64,000 nt of DNA, from NCBI GenBank assembly GCA_942492925.1, contig OW818641.1, positions 2,108,001 to 2,172,000 on the forward strand, given 5' to 3'. The DNA is from QZKY01 sp942492925. Lineage in GTDB: Bacteria > Pseudomonadota > Gammaproteobacteria > Burkholderiales > Burkholderiaceae_D. Positions 40,774 through 48,232 of this stretch are shown piece by piece. The notes under the pieces were generated by a model. The model had not been told where the DNA came from. It saw only the letters and a program-made list of their open reading frames with translations, and ran no database searches. The translations under genes and the position numbers were made by a program. Within the stretch, counting starts at the first letter, position 1; each line of letters opens with the position of its first letter.

Positions 40774-40913
40774 GAAGGCTGACCTTGCGCAGCAAGGTCA
40801 AGCGAGCTTCGCAAGCGGCCGGAGCCAAAATTCAGCGTGGAAATTTCAGTGAAGGCGCGCGCGCGCGTTACGCCGGAACCAAAATTGAGCGTGTGATTTT
40901 TAGTTAACGCCAT
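40740..40913 (-). CDS. Putative 57-residue coupling peptide between nuoC and nuoD
   Basis: ATG 40913 shares its A with the nuoC stop (TGATG), and the TGA at 40742-40740 overlaps the nuoD ATG (ATGA). The frame therefore fills the junction exactly. The peptide holds two decayed copies of the NuoD N-terminus: 'TKNHTLNFGSG' (4-14) and 'TEISTLNFGSG' (22-32), against 'EIRNYTLNFGP' in NuoD. DNA copies share AACCAAAATTGAGCGTG-like sequence. The rest is Arg/Ser-rich and ends 'KFSVCGGCR'. GGGGTGGAG lies just before the ATG. It is probably a by-product of partial tandem duplication; whether it is kept for coupling is unknown. Confidence 0.5.
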   Translation of the reverse strand: MALTKNHTLNFGSGVTRARAFTEISTLNFGSGRLRSSLDLAAQGQPSPKFSVCGGCR

Positions 40914-41539
40914 CACTCCACCCCAAAATTCGGCTCACGAATCACACGCGGTGTAATTTCGCGCTGCTCGATGGTGACGGGTTGATACACGACACGCTTT
41001 TGTTCTTCGTCGTAACGCATTTCGACATAACCGGATACCGGAAAATCCTTGCGGAACGGATGACCGACGAAACCGTAATCCGTCAGAATACGACGCAGAT
41101 CGGGATGCCCGTCAAACAGAATGCCAAACAAATCGAAGGCTTCACGTTCATACCAGTTTGCAGATGGCCAGACGTTCACCACCGACGCCACGATGGGCGG
41201 CGCATCCTCAGTTTCGTCCTCGACTGCAAACACCCGAACACGCACGCGCCAGTTGTGCGTGATGGACAGCAGATGCGAGACGATAGCGTATCGACGACCT
41301 TGCCAGACAAGATCACTACCCTCGCCATATTGCGAATAATCGACGCCGCACAAATCGACCAGTTGCGCAAAAGCGAGCCCCGGATCGTCGCGCAAGGTTT
41401 GCATCGTTTCCAGGTAATCCGCCGGATCAACCACCAGCGTGATTTCTCCAAGTGCAATGGTCAATTCACGAATGGCTGACCCCAGTGCATTGCGCAGCGC
41501 GCCCTCGAGCGTGGTCAGCTTGTTTGAACGGACCGTCAT
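40913..41539 (-). CDS. nuoC: NADH-quinone oxidoreductase subunit C
   Basis: This peripheral 30-kDa subunit of complex I has 208 residues. The family signature 'WYEREAFDLFGILFDGHPDLRRILTDYGF' is present (cited in part), followed by 'GHPFRKDFPVSGYVEMRYD'. It is separate from nuoD, not fused. ATG 41539 overlaps the nuoB stop by 4 bp. Confidence 0.96.
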   Translation of the reverse strand: MTVRSNKLTTLEGALRNALGSAIRELTIALGEITLVVDPADYLETMQTLRDDPGLAFAQLVDLCGVDYSQYGEGSDLVWQGRRYAIVSHLLSITHNWRVRVRVFAVEDETEDAPPIVASVVNVWPSANWYEREAFDLFGILFDGHPDLRRILTDYGFVGHPFRKDFPVSGYVEMRYDEEQKRVVYQPVTIEQREITPRVIREPNFGVE

Positions 41540-42036
41540 TTGTTGGGCTTTCCGGTGGAAGGACGCGCAATCGTATTGGTACGCTTGATCTTGTTATACA
41601 ACTGCAGCAGTCCGTATTGCAGGGCTTCGGCTGTCGGCGGACAACCAGGCACGTAGATATCGACAGGCACGATGCGGTCACAGCCGCGCACGACCGAGTA
41701 AGAATGGTGATAGTATCCGCCGCCGTTGGCGCAGGATCCCATCGAAATCACCCAGCGCGGCTCCGCCATTTGATCGTAAACCCGACGCAGCGCAGGCGCC
41801 ATTTTGTTGGTGAGTGTGCCAGCAACAATCATCAAATCGGACTGGCGCGGCGTCGGCCTGAACATCGTGCCGAAACGATCGAGATCGTAACGCGACGCTG
41901 CGGCGTGCATCATTTCGACAGCGCAGCATGCCAGACCAAACGTCATCGGCCACATCGAACCGGTGCGTGCCCAGTTGATGGCCGCATCCGCGGAGGTGGT
42001 GATAACTCCTTTTTCAAGCAACCCTTCAATCGACAT
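41536..42036 (-). CDS. nuoB: NADH-quinone oxidoreductase subunit B
   Basis: This subunit carries cluster N2, the electron donor to quinone. It has 166 residues with the cluster cysteines in 'FGLACCAVEMMH', 'ISMGSCANGGGYYHHSYSVV' and 'YVPGCPPTAEALQYGLLQL'. It lies 3 bp after nuoA. Confidence 0.97.
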   Translation of the reverse strand: MSIEGLLEKGVITTSADAAINWARTGSMWPMTFGLACCAVEMMHAAASRYDLDRFGTMFRPTPRQSDLMIVAGTLTNKMAPALRRVYDQMAEPRWVISMGSCANGGGYYHHSYSVVRGCDRIVPVDIYVPGCPPTAEALQYGLLQLYNKIKRTNTIARPSTGKPNK

Positions 42037-42039
42037 CGC

Positions 42040-42399
42040 TTACTCCCAATTCAAGGCGCCTTTTTTCCACACGTACCAGAAGCCGACTACAAATTCCGCA
42101 ACAAACACCATCATTACCACGAAGCCCGGCCAGCCGATGTCGCGCAAGGCGACGCCCCACGGAAAGAAGAACGCTGCTTCAAGATCGAAAAGAATGAAAA
42201 GGATTGCGACCAGGTAGTAACGCACGTCAAACTTGATGCGCGCATCGTCGAATGCATCGAAGCCGCATTCGTACGAAGTCTGTTTCTCCGCATCCGGCCG
42301 GAAAGGGCCCAGCACGCGCCCCATGACCTGGGTAATGACACCAAAACTGATGCCTACCAGTATAAAAAGCAGAATGGGGAAATAGTTTTCCAGATTCAC
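42040..42399 (-). CDS. nuoA: NADH-quinone oxidoreductase subunit A
   Basis: This first gene of the nuo operon codes for a membrane subunit with three helices, 119 residues. 'KQTSYECGFDAFDDARIKFD' and 'YYLVAILFILFDLEAAFFFP' are the family signatures. The likely start is GTG 42399 ('VNLENYFPILLF'), by comparison with family starts; a longer frame to ATG 42501 adds 34 unlike residues. A TTTACA/TAGAAT pair (42517-42522, 42492-42497) with a 19-bp gap is a weak promoter candidate. Confidence 0.93.
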   Translation of the reverse strand: MNLENYFPILLFILVGISFGVITQVMGRVLGPFRPDAEKQTSYECGFDAFDDARIKFDVRYYLVAILFILFDLEAAFFFPWGVALRDIGWPGFVVMMVFVAEFVVGFWYVWKKGALNWE

Positions 42400-42657
42400 G
42401 TCGGTCGTGCCGGTCAGGTTTGTATCAGTAAGCCGCGCCGAAAATTTCAATGGAAATTTCGCGCTACCGTAGCAGTCAAATGCAAGCTCGCATTCTATCA
42501 AGTCCTGCGGTTTTAATGTAAAGAACCCGTGGTTTTACCCTGACAGAGGCGGCGAAACACCACGTCACATTGCGCGAGAATTTTTTGTTTGAAAGAGGGC
42601 CAGAGAGTGGCCTTTTGTTGGAATGAAAGCAACGCGTCTGCGTTACTTTTATTGCTT

Positions 42658-42742
42658 TGGTGCCGACGGCGAGACTCGAACTCGCACAGCTTTCGCCACT
42701 ACCCCCTCAAGATAGCGTGTCTACCAATTTCACCACGTCGGC
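42658..42742 (-). tRNA. tRNA-Leu (anticodon GAG)
   Basis: This 85-base cloverleaf is read on the minus strand. The acceptor stem GCCGACG pairs with CGTCGGC, followed by encoded CCA. A D-arm with GGTAGA, an anticodon stem CTATC/GGTAG with loop TTGAGGG (GAG), the long variable arm of a class II tRNA and a T-arm with GTTCGAGTC are all visible. It lies between secG and nuoA. Confidence 0.95.
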
Positions 42743-42838
42743 CGGGAACCTCACATTATCGCTGTTTCGCCCAATAAGTTCAAGCACCTTGGGGCGACAC
42801 CCACAGCTTGCCCACCCCGCAAGCGAGTAGCAATAGGA

Positions 42839-43222
42839 TTACTTGGGAATTTGCCCAGCTTGGCCAGACGTCGGCGATGCCGGAACCGGGGCGTCAGCTT
42901 TTGGGGCTGACGCGGCAGATGCCTTGGCCTTTTCTGCCGCAACAGGCAGATTTTCCATCACACCGGCACCGGCCGTAGACGCGCCACGGTTACCAATCAT
43001 TGCCAACGCCAAGGTCGCGGCAAAGAAAATCACCGCTGCAATTGCGGTAGACCGCGACAGAAAATTGGACGAGCCAGAAGCGCCAAACAAACTGCCGGAG
43101 GACCCCGACCCGAATGCGGCACCCATATCGGCGCCCTTGCCATGCTGAACCAACACAAGGCCGATGATGGCTAACGCGGACACGACTTGAACAATAACGA
43201 TAATGGTGGACATGCTACTCAT
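42839..43222 (-). CDS. secG: Preprotein translocase subunit SecG
   Basis: This small subunit of the SecYEG channel has 127 residues. Two membrane helices (near 5-25 and 58-76) flank the conserved 'VLVQHGKGADMGAAFGSGSS' loop and 'GSLFGASGSSNFLSR'. An Ala/Pro/Lys-rich tail follows. AGGAAA lies 7 bp before ATG 43222. The order tpiA-secG-tRNA-Leu-nuo is common in betaproteobacteria. Confidence 0.95.
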   Translation of the reverse strand: MSSMSTIIVIVQVVSALAIIGLVLVQHGKGADMGAAFGSGSSGSLFGASGSSNFLSRSTAIAAVIFFAATLALAMIGNRGASTAGAGVMENLPVAAEKAKASAASAPKADAPVPASPTSGQAGQIPK

Positions 43223-43264
43223 GTGATGTTTCCTAATTCTGAATTAATCCGTTTTTGATATCTC

Positions 43265-44011
43265 TCATGCGGCGCTGGCAATTGTCAGGAAGTCGTTGGC
43301 ATTCAGCGAAGCCCCGCCAACCAGACAACCGTCAATATCGTGCATCTGCAAAACTTCTCTGGCATTGTCAGGCCGAATACTGCCCCCATACAAAATGGGG
43401 ATGCTGCTCGCGGCAACAGAGTTTCTGGCTGATAACTTGGATCGCAGTAAGGCATGTACCTCTTGCGCCATTTGCGGCGTGGCCGTCTTGCCCGTGCCAA
43501 TCGCCCAAACCGGTTCGTAAGCCACGACAATGCCCCACAAATCGTCTGCCTCAATGGAAGCCAATGCCGCTTCCAGCTGTCGACTCACGACCTCTGCCGT
43601 CTGCCCCGCCTCTCGCTGCACCAGCGTTTCGCCCACGCAAATGATCGGCGTGACGCCATTGGTGATGGCACGCCGCGCCTTTTCTGCCACAACCTGGTCC
43701 GTCTCGCCGTGATTGATCCGGCGCTCGGAGTGCCCAACGATCACGTAGCGGCAACCAAAATCCCGAAGCATGGCTACGGAAATTTCCCCCGTATAAGGCC
43801 CCACGTCATGCGTGGAGACGTCTTGCGCGCCCCAAGCAATGTTAGTGCCCGTCAATTCTGATTGGCATTGCCCAAAATAAGGTGCAGGAACACAAACAGC
43901 CACCTCGCAATTCGCCTTGCCAATACCCGTTTTAATGCCATTGAGCAAAATGGTATTGGCAGCCAAGCTGCTGTTCATTTTCCAGTTACCAATCAATAGT
44001 TTGCGACGCAT
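43265..44011 (-). CDS. tpiA: Triosephosphate isomerase
   Basis: This glycolytic enzyme interconverts dihydroxyacetone phosphate and glyceraldehyde 3-phosphate. It has 248 residues with all catalytic motifs: 'IGNWKMN' (Lys), 'VIVGHSERR' (His), 'VAYEPVWAIGTGKTA' (Glu and flexible loop) and 'ILYGGSIRPDNA' (phosphate site). It lies upstream of secG on the same strand. Confidence 0.98.
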   Translation of the reverse strand: MRRKLLIGNWKMNSSLAANTILLNGIKTGIGKANCEVAVCVPAPYFGQCQSELTGTNIAWGAQDVSTHDVGPYTGEISVAMLRDFGCRYVIVGHSERRINHGETDQVVAEKARRAITNGVTPIICVGETLVQREAGQTAEVVSRQLEAALASIEADDLWGIVVAYEPVWAIGTGKTATPQMAQEVHALLRSKLSARNSVAASSIPILYGGSIRPDNAREVLQMHDIDGCLVGGASLNANDFLTIASAA

Positions 44012-44077
44012 GTCAGCTCAATTTATGACAATCTTTCATTATAACGCGGTACGCACAGGCCGGTCAAACCAAGGGCG

Positions 44078-44593
44078 TTACTGTATGGGAACCGCGCGAT
44101 AAGCACCGTCTTCGTCCCCAGGGTCTTCATCGCTGGGGTGCTGGTTTTCGATTTCTTCCGCCGTCGCCACTCTGACACCCGTCACGCGCAGGGCGAAACG
44201 CAAGGCCATGCCGGCCAAGGGGTGATTGCCATCCAGCACAACCTTGTCATCGGCAATATCGGTCACCACGTAAATAATGGCTTCCTCATCGCTCGCCTCT
44301 TCGGGCACCCCCTCAAAATGCATCCCCACCTCCAGTGGCGACGGAAAGCGATCACGCGCTTCAATTTTGATGAGATCGGCATCGTACTCCCCAAATGCAT
44401 CCTCCGGCTCTACCTGGATCGTAGTGGCATCACCAACCTGCTTCCCCTCCAAGGCTTCTTCAATCGCGTTCAAGGTGTTTTCGTAGCCCCCGTGTAAATA
44501 CGCAATCGGCTCCCCCTCTTCTTCCAGCAAATTGTTTTGTGCATCAAAAAGCGTGTAATGCACTGTCACGACAGTATTTTTTGCAATAATCAT
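44078..44593 (-). CDS. FKBP-type peptidyl-prolyl isomerase, SlyD-like
   Basis: This 171-residue FKBP with an insert-in-flap domain has 'VTVHYTLFDAQNNLLEE', 'PIAYLHGGYENTLNAIEEAL', the flap 'FGEYDADLIKIEARDRFP' and 'VLDGNHPLAGMALRFALRV'. This matches the SlyD/FkpB group of folding helpers. The C-terminal tail is acidic and lacks the His/Cys metal-binding tail of E. coli SlyD. ATG 44593 has AGGAAATTAGG upstream and is preferred over 44611. Confidence 0.9.
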   Translation of the reverse strand: MIIAKNTVVTVHYTLFDAQNNLLEEEGEPIAYLHGGYENTLNAIEEALEGKQVGDATTIQVEPEDAFGEYDADLIKIEARDRFPSPLEVGMHFEGVPEEASDEEAIIYVVTDIADDKVVLDGNHPLAGMALRFALRVTGVRVATAEEIENQHPSDEDPGDEDGAYRAVPIQ

Positions 44594-44756
44594 CCTAATT
44601 TCCTGAACCATTTCGATTGTGGATTATACCCAGCCAACGTCCCTTTTGCCCCACTAAAAAAGGAGCGCTTTCCTAGGATTTTTGTCGTCATCCCCATTGT
44701 TGCGGGAATGCAAATCAACAAAAAAACTCAAAAGTCATCTATTACGCCCCAAAAAA

Positions 44757-44861
44757 ACTCGATATAATCGAGTGATTAGGAAGTTCTTTGCTTTATCGGA
44801 AGCGCTTCACAGCGTGGAGGTCGCCCAGAACATCCTATTTAGTAGTAATTACCGGTAATTA
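44757..44861 (+). promoter_or_regulatory. Promoter inside a palindrome, and a second palindrome in the leader
   Basis: TATAAT (44763-44768) is a perfect -10 sitting inside ACTCGAT-ATA-ATCGAGT (44757-44773), a 7-bp dyad. A perfect 16-bp palindrome, TAATTACCGGTAATTA (44846-44861), lies in the leader 30 bp before the lipoprotein ATG. Both could be repressor sites. Confidence 0.55.
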
Positions 44862-44891
44862 TTAATTGCTTAATTTCTTGAAGGAAAACAA

Positions 44892-45143
44892 ATGAAAAAA
44901 TCATTGGTGATCGTTGGTCTGCTGGCTCTGGCTCTGACCGCATGTAAAGTTGGCGAAAAACCGAAGGCATCCGCATCCGCATCCGCATCTGCAGCAGCTC
45001 CGGCTGCTTCCGCTGCTGCTGCTAAGCCGGCATCTGCTGCAGCTGCTGCTGCATCCGCTGCTAAGCCTGCTTCCGCTGCTGCCGCTGCTGCTAAACCGGC
45101 ATCCGCTCCGGCTGCTGCTCCGGTTGCTCCGGCTAAGAAGTAA
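44892..45143 (+). CDS. Small Ala/Lys/Pro/Ser-repeat lipoprotein
   Basis: This 83-residue lipoprotein has a signal peptide with lipobox 'LTAC' (Cys18). The mature part is almost only Ala, Ser, Lys and Pro, built from imperfect AAKPASAAAA repeats and ending 'APVAPAKK'. It is predicted as an unfolded, positively charged tether in the periplasm or outer membrane. GAAGGA lies 7 bp before the ATG. Single gene with its own promoter and terminator. No known function. Confidence 0.8.
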   Translation: MKKSLVIVGLLALALTACKVGEKPKASASASASAAAPAASAAAAKPASAAAAAASAAKPASAAAAAAKPASAPAAAPVAPAKK

Positions 45144-45161
45144 TCAGCGACTTCGCTTTGC

Positions 45162-45191
45162 AAAAATGCCGACCCTCGGGTCGGCATTTTT
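45162..45191. terminator. Bidirectional Rho-independent terminator
   Basis: AAAAATGCCGACCC and GGGTCGGCATTTTT form a near-perfect stem with a tight loop and an A/T run on each side. It ends both the plus-strand lipoprotein gene and the convergent MBL gene. Confidence 0.9.
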
Positions 45192-45212
45192 CTTTCCGGA
45201 CTGCATAAAATT

Positions 45213-45992
45213 TTAGCCCGCGAGATTGATCCACCCCACCCCTTCTTCCTGGCAAGCGATGCGTATTTCTACCGAGTCGCTCCGAAGCCCTCTTCGAAGC
45301 GCGTTTCGGGCCAAGTCGGATGTGTTATTGGCAGCGCTCAGATGTGCTCCCACAACTTTCTTGAGACGCGTTTGATCTAGGTGCGACAAAATTTCGGAGG
45401 ATTCCTCGTTTGAAAGATGGCCCAAGGTCCCTTTGATGCGGCGCTTCAAAAAAGCAGGGTACGCTGAATGGGCCAACAAATCGCTGTCGTGATTGCACTC
45501 CAGAACAAGCCCATCACACCCGGTCAACGCATCAAGCATGTGCGCGGTAGATTGCCCGGTATCCGTCAGCACACCTAATTTGAATTGGCCATCGCTCAGG
45601 CAATATTGCAAAGGCTCCCGTGCATCGTGCGGAACCGTATAAGGCATTAATTCCAGATCCCCAACAGAGAAAGTTTGCACGTCACGACAGATATGGAGAT
45701 CCACCTCATGACTGTGCCCCATCACCGCCTGGGAGGTGCCATAACTCATCCACACAGGGATGCGGTGGCGACGAGCAAAATTAAACACCCCGCCAACGTG
45801 ATCCTGATGTTCGTGCGTCACCACAATGGCGGACAAGGCTGCAGGTGTCATTCCCAGCCTAGCTAAACGAGATTCCGTTTGGCGTATGCCGAAACCGCAA
45901 TCCAGCATGAGCGTTGTTGTCGTGGTGCCTGATGAAGCGGAAACCAGCAGCGCGTTCCCAGCGCTGCCGCTTCCCAAACTAGCGAATTTCAA
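45213..45992 (-). CDS. MBL-fold metallo-hydrolase, YycJ/WalJ-like
   Basis: The 259-residue metallo-beta-lactamase-fold protein begins 'MKFASLGSGSAGNALLV', typical of the YycJ group. It has the metal motif 'THEHQDHVGG' and further ligands in 'LTDTGQSTAHM' and 'LECNHDSDLL'. 'GHLSNEESSEIL' is conserved in this group, whose members are proposed nucleases or phosphodiesterases. It is followed upstream by bamC with a 32-bp gap. Confidence 0.88.
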   Translation of the reverse strand: MKFASLGSGSAGNALLVSASSGTTTTTLMLDCGFGIRQTESRLARLGMTPAALSAIVVTHEHQDHVGGVFNFARRHRIPVWMSYGTSQAVMGHSHEVDLHICRDVQTFSVGDLELMPYTVPHDAREPLQYCLSDGQFKLGVLTDTGQSTAHMLDALTGCDGLVLECNHDSDLLAHSAYPAFLKRRIKGTLGHLSNEESSEILSHLDQTRLKKVVGAHLSAANNTSDLARNALRRGLRSDSVEIRIACQEEGVGWINLAG

Positions 45993-46024
45993 GAAACATC
46001 CTCAAAGCCGGACAGGCGACCGGA

Positions 46025-47173
46025 TCACTTCAGCTGATCATGCAGCAGCGTCAGAATCTTGGTGCCCGTAGCAGAGCGTTCTGGCTTGCCATTGTCATCC
46101 TGTACGGATATCTGGCTGGATGACCCTTCGCCTTTGACCAAAACACGATATTTTTGCGCGGTCTTGCTCTTGTCATCGCTGGACGAGAACCAGCCCGAGA
46201 ACCAGCCTTTTTCGGGTTTTTTGACCTTGTCCTGTTCGACATAACGAACAAAGTAAATCCCCTTGGAACGGTCCCGATCTTCTACCGTGAAACCAACCCG
46301 ATCCAGGGCTAGGCCCACGCGGCGCCAGGCACGGTCGAAACCTTCGTCGACTTCGACATACCCTTGTACTTTGTCATCGCCCTTCTGCAGCTTGGCACGT
46401 TGCTGGAGTCCTGCCGGTTTCGCCGCCATCGCCACCTTGACACGCTCGGCTTCGACCCCCAAGCGAACCATCAGGCGGGCGAGCAGTTCCGCTTCCAGCT
46501 CCGGATCGGAGGGGCGCGGCGTCCAGACAGTTGTTATCTTGTCCTGGCCAGTGAACACCTCTTGTGCGCCACGATGAGTGATGAAAATTTCAGTCGAGCC
46601 ATCGGCCCCGCGTTCGACACGCGTACGGAATTTATCGAGCTCGCCAGTCGAGTAAAGCGAATCGGCCATTTTGCCAATGGTCCTGCGGATGATGTCTTGG
46701 GGAATTTTCGCGCGATTTTCCGCCCACTCGGTTTCCATGATGCCTGCGTCAGGTTGCTCGATATTGATCAAGAAACCTGCGTCTTGCCAGAAGGTCTTGA
46801 TCTGCGGCCACAGCACTTCCGGGGACTTCTTTACCACCAGCCAGCGCTGGTTTCCTGAACGCTCGATGCGTACATCGCCGCCGATGGCACCCGGTGCAAC
46901 AGTCGGCGTTTCGGAAGGGTTCGTCGCCTGGGCCTGCTTTTGCTGGTAATCCGTTGCCGTTACACTGCCCGTTGGCATCGCGTAACGATTATCGCGCCTA
47001 ATTTGCGTCAAGTCTGGCGGAACATCGAGTTTCGATGACGCTTTTTTTTCTGTGGCGGTTTTGTAGTCGATCCTGTCGGCCTCCAACACCGAATTGACCG
47101 AACTGCACCCCGCCACCCCCGTCAACACCAGTGCGCAAAGCAAGCCGCAACAACCTCTATTTCGTTGACCCAT
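46025..47173 (-). CDS. bamC: Outer membrane assembly lipoprotein BamC
   Basis: BamC is a lipoprotein of the BAM complex, which inserts beta-barrel proteins. It has 382 residues: signal peptide with lipobox 'VAGC', an unstructured N-terminal 'LDVPPDLTQIRRDNRYAMP' part (the BamD-binding segment) and two helix-grip domains. ATG 47173 is chosen because the lipoprotein signal starts there; a longer frame to 47329 would put about 50 odd residues before it and run into dapA. dapA-bamC order is common. Confidence 0.93.
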   Translation of the reverse strand: MGQRNRGCCGLLCALVLTGVAGCSSVNSVLEADRIDYKTATEKKASSKLDVPPDLTQIRRDNRYAMPTGSVTATDYQQKQAQATNPSETPTVAPGAIGGDVRIERSGNQRWLVVKKSPEVLWPQIKTFWQDAGFLINIEQPDAGIMETEWAENRAKIPQDIIRRTIGKMADSLYSTGELDKFRTRVERGADGSTEIFITHRGAQEVFTGQDKITTVWTPRPSDPELEAELLARLMVRLGVEAERVKVAMAAKPAGLQQRAKLQKGDDKVQGYVEVDEGFDRAWRRVGLALDRVGFTVEDRDRSKGIYFVRYVEQDKVKKPEKGWFSGWFSSSDDKSKTAQKYRVLVKGEGSSSQISVQDDNGKPERSATGTKILTLLHDQLK

Positions 47174-47199
47174 GAAACTTTCCCACAAATAGTTGTGAA

Positions 47200-48087
47200 T
47201 TATTTTGCTGTGCTGAACACACCGGACTCGCGCATTGCAGCACGCACCGTTGCATGGTATTCCGCAGCCAGCGGCGCCAGCGGCAAACGAATGCCAGAAG
47301 GAATCAATCCCATTTCGTTCATTGCCCATTTCACGGGTACCGGATTCGGTTCAACAAACAGTTTGAGATGCAACGGCAACATGCGATTGTTGATTTCGAC
47401 CGCTTTTTTGACGTTCCCAGCCATCGCCGCCACACACAATTCATGCATCGCTTTCGGCGCCACGTTGGCCACCACGGAAATATTCCCTTTGCCGCCACAG
47501 AACATCAAAGACATGGCAGTGGCATCGTCGCCGGAATAAACCGAGAAGTTGGCAGGGGCCAAGCGGATCAAATCGCTGCCGCGCGCAATATTGCCGGTTG
47601 CATCCTTCACACCGACAATTCTTGGAATCTGTGCAAGACGCAAAATGGTTTCGTTGGACATATCCGCAACCGTCCGCCCCGGCACGTTGTAAAGGATGTG
47701 CGGCAAGTCGACTGCCTCAGCGATTTTCTTGAAATGCTGATACATGCCTTCCTGCGTCGGCCGGTTGTAATACGGCACAACGAGTAAGGACGCATCAGCC
47801 CCCACTTTGCGGGCGTAATGCGTCAGCTCAATCGCTTCGGTCGTGGAATTACCGCCCGTTCCGGCAATCACCGGAATCCGCTTGTTCGCATGCTCGACCG
47901 CGACACGAATCAGCTCGCAATGTTCTTCAACAGAAACGGTCGGCGACTCGCCGGTGGTGCCTACAATAACGATGCCGTCCGTACCTTGCTCAACATGCCA
48001 ATCAATCAACTTGCGCAGGCACGGCAAATCCAGGCTGCCATCTGGATGCATGGGGGTCACAATTGCTGGAATGCTGCCCTTGATCAT
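47200..48087 (-). CDS. dapA: 4-hydroxy-tetrahydrodipicolinate synthase
   Basis: DapA condenses pyruvate with aspartate semialdehyde in lysine and peptidoglycan synthesis. It has 295 residues with 'GTTGESPTVSVEEH', the proton-relay tyrosine in 'VVPYYNRPTQEG', 'LYNVPGRT' and the Schiff-base lysine in 'IVGVKDATGN'. It is directly upstream of bamC (26-bp gap), as in many proteobacteria. Confidence 0.98.
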   Translation of the reverse strand: MIKGSIPAIVTPMHPDGSLDLPCLRKLIDWHVEQGTDGIVIVGTTGESPTVSVEEHCELIRVAVEHANKRIPVIAGTGGNSTTEAIELTHYARKVGADASLLVVPYYNRPTQEGMYQHFKKIAEAVDLPHILYNVPGRTVADMSNETILRLAQIPRIVGVKDATGNIARGSDLIRLAPANFSVYSGDDATAMSLMFCGGKGNISVVANVAPKAMHELCVAAMAGNVKKAVEINNRMLPLHLKLFVEPNPVPVKWAMNEMGLIPSGIRLPLAPLAAEYHATVRAAMRESGVFSTAK

Positions 48088-48232
48088 GGTGGTATGGGAT
48101 AAGAAGTTAGAAAAAACAAATTGTAGCGGATGGGAAGCCCGAATGGGGCCTCCGCCAGGAAAAATCCTTCCTCAGTGCGTGGTGACATAAAGCAATGACG
48201 CGGGAGAGACGCCCTCCCATAACTGCCAATCG

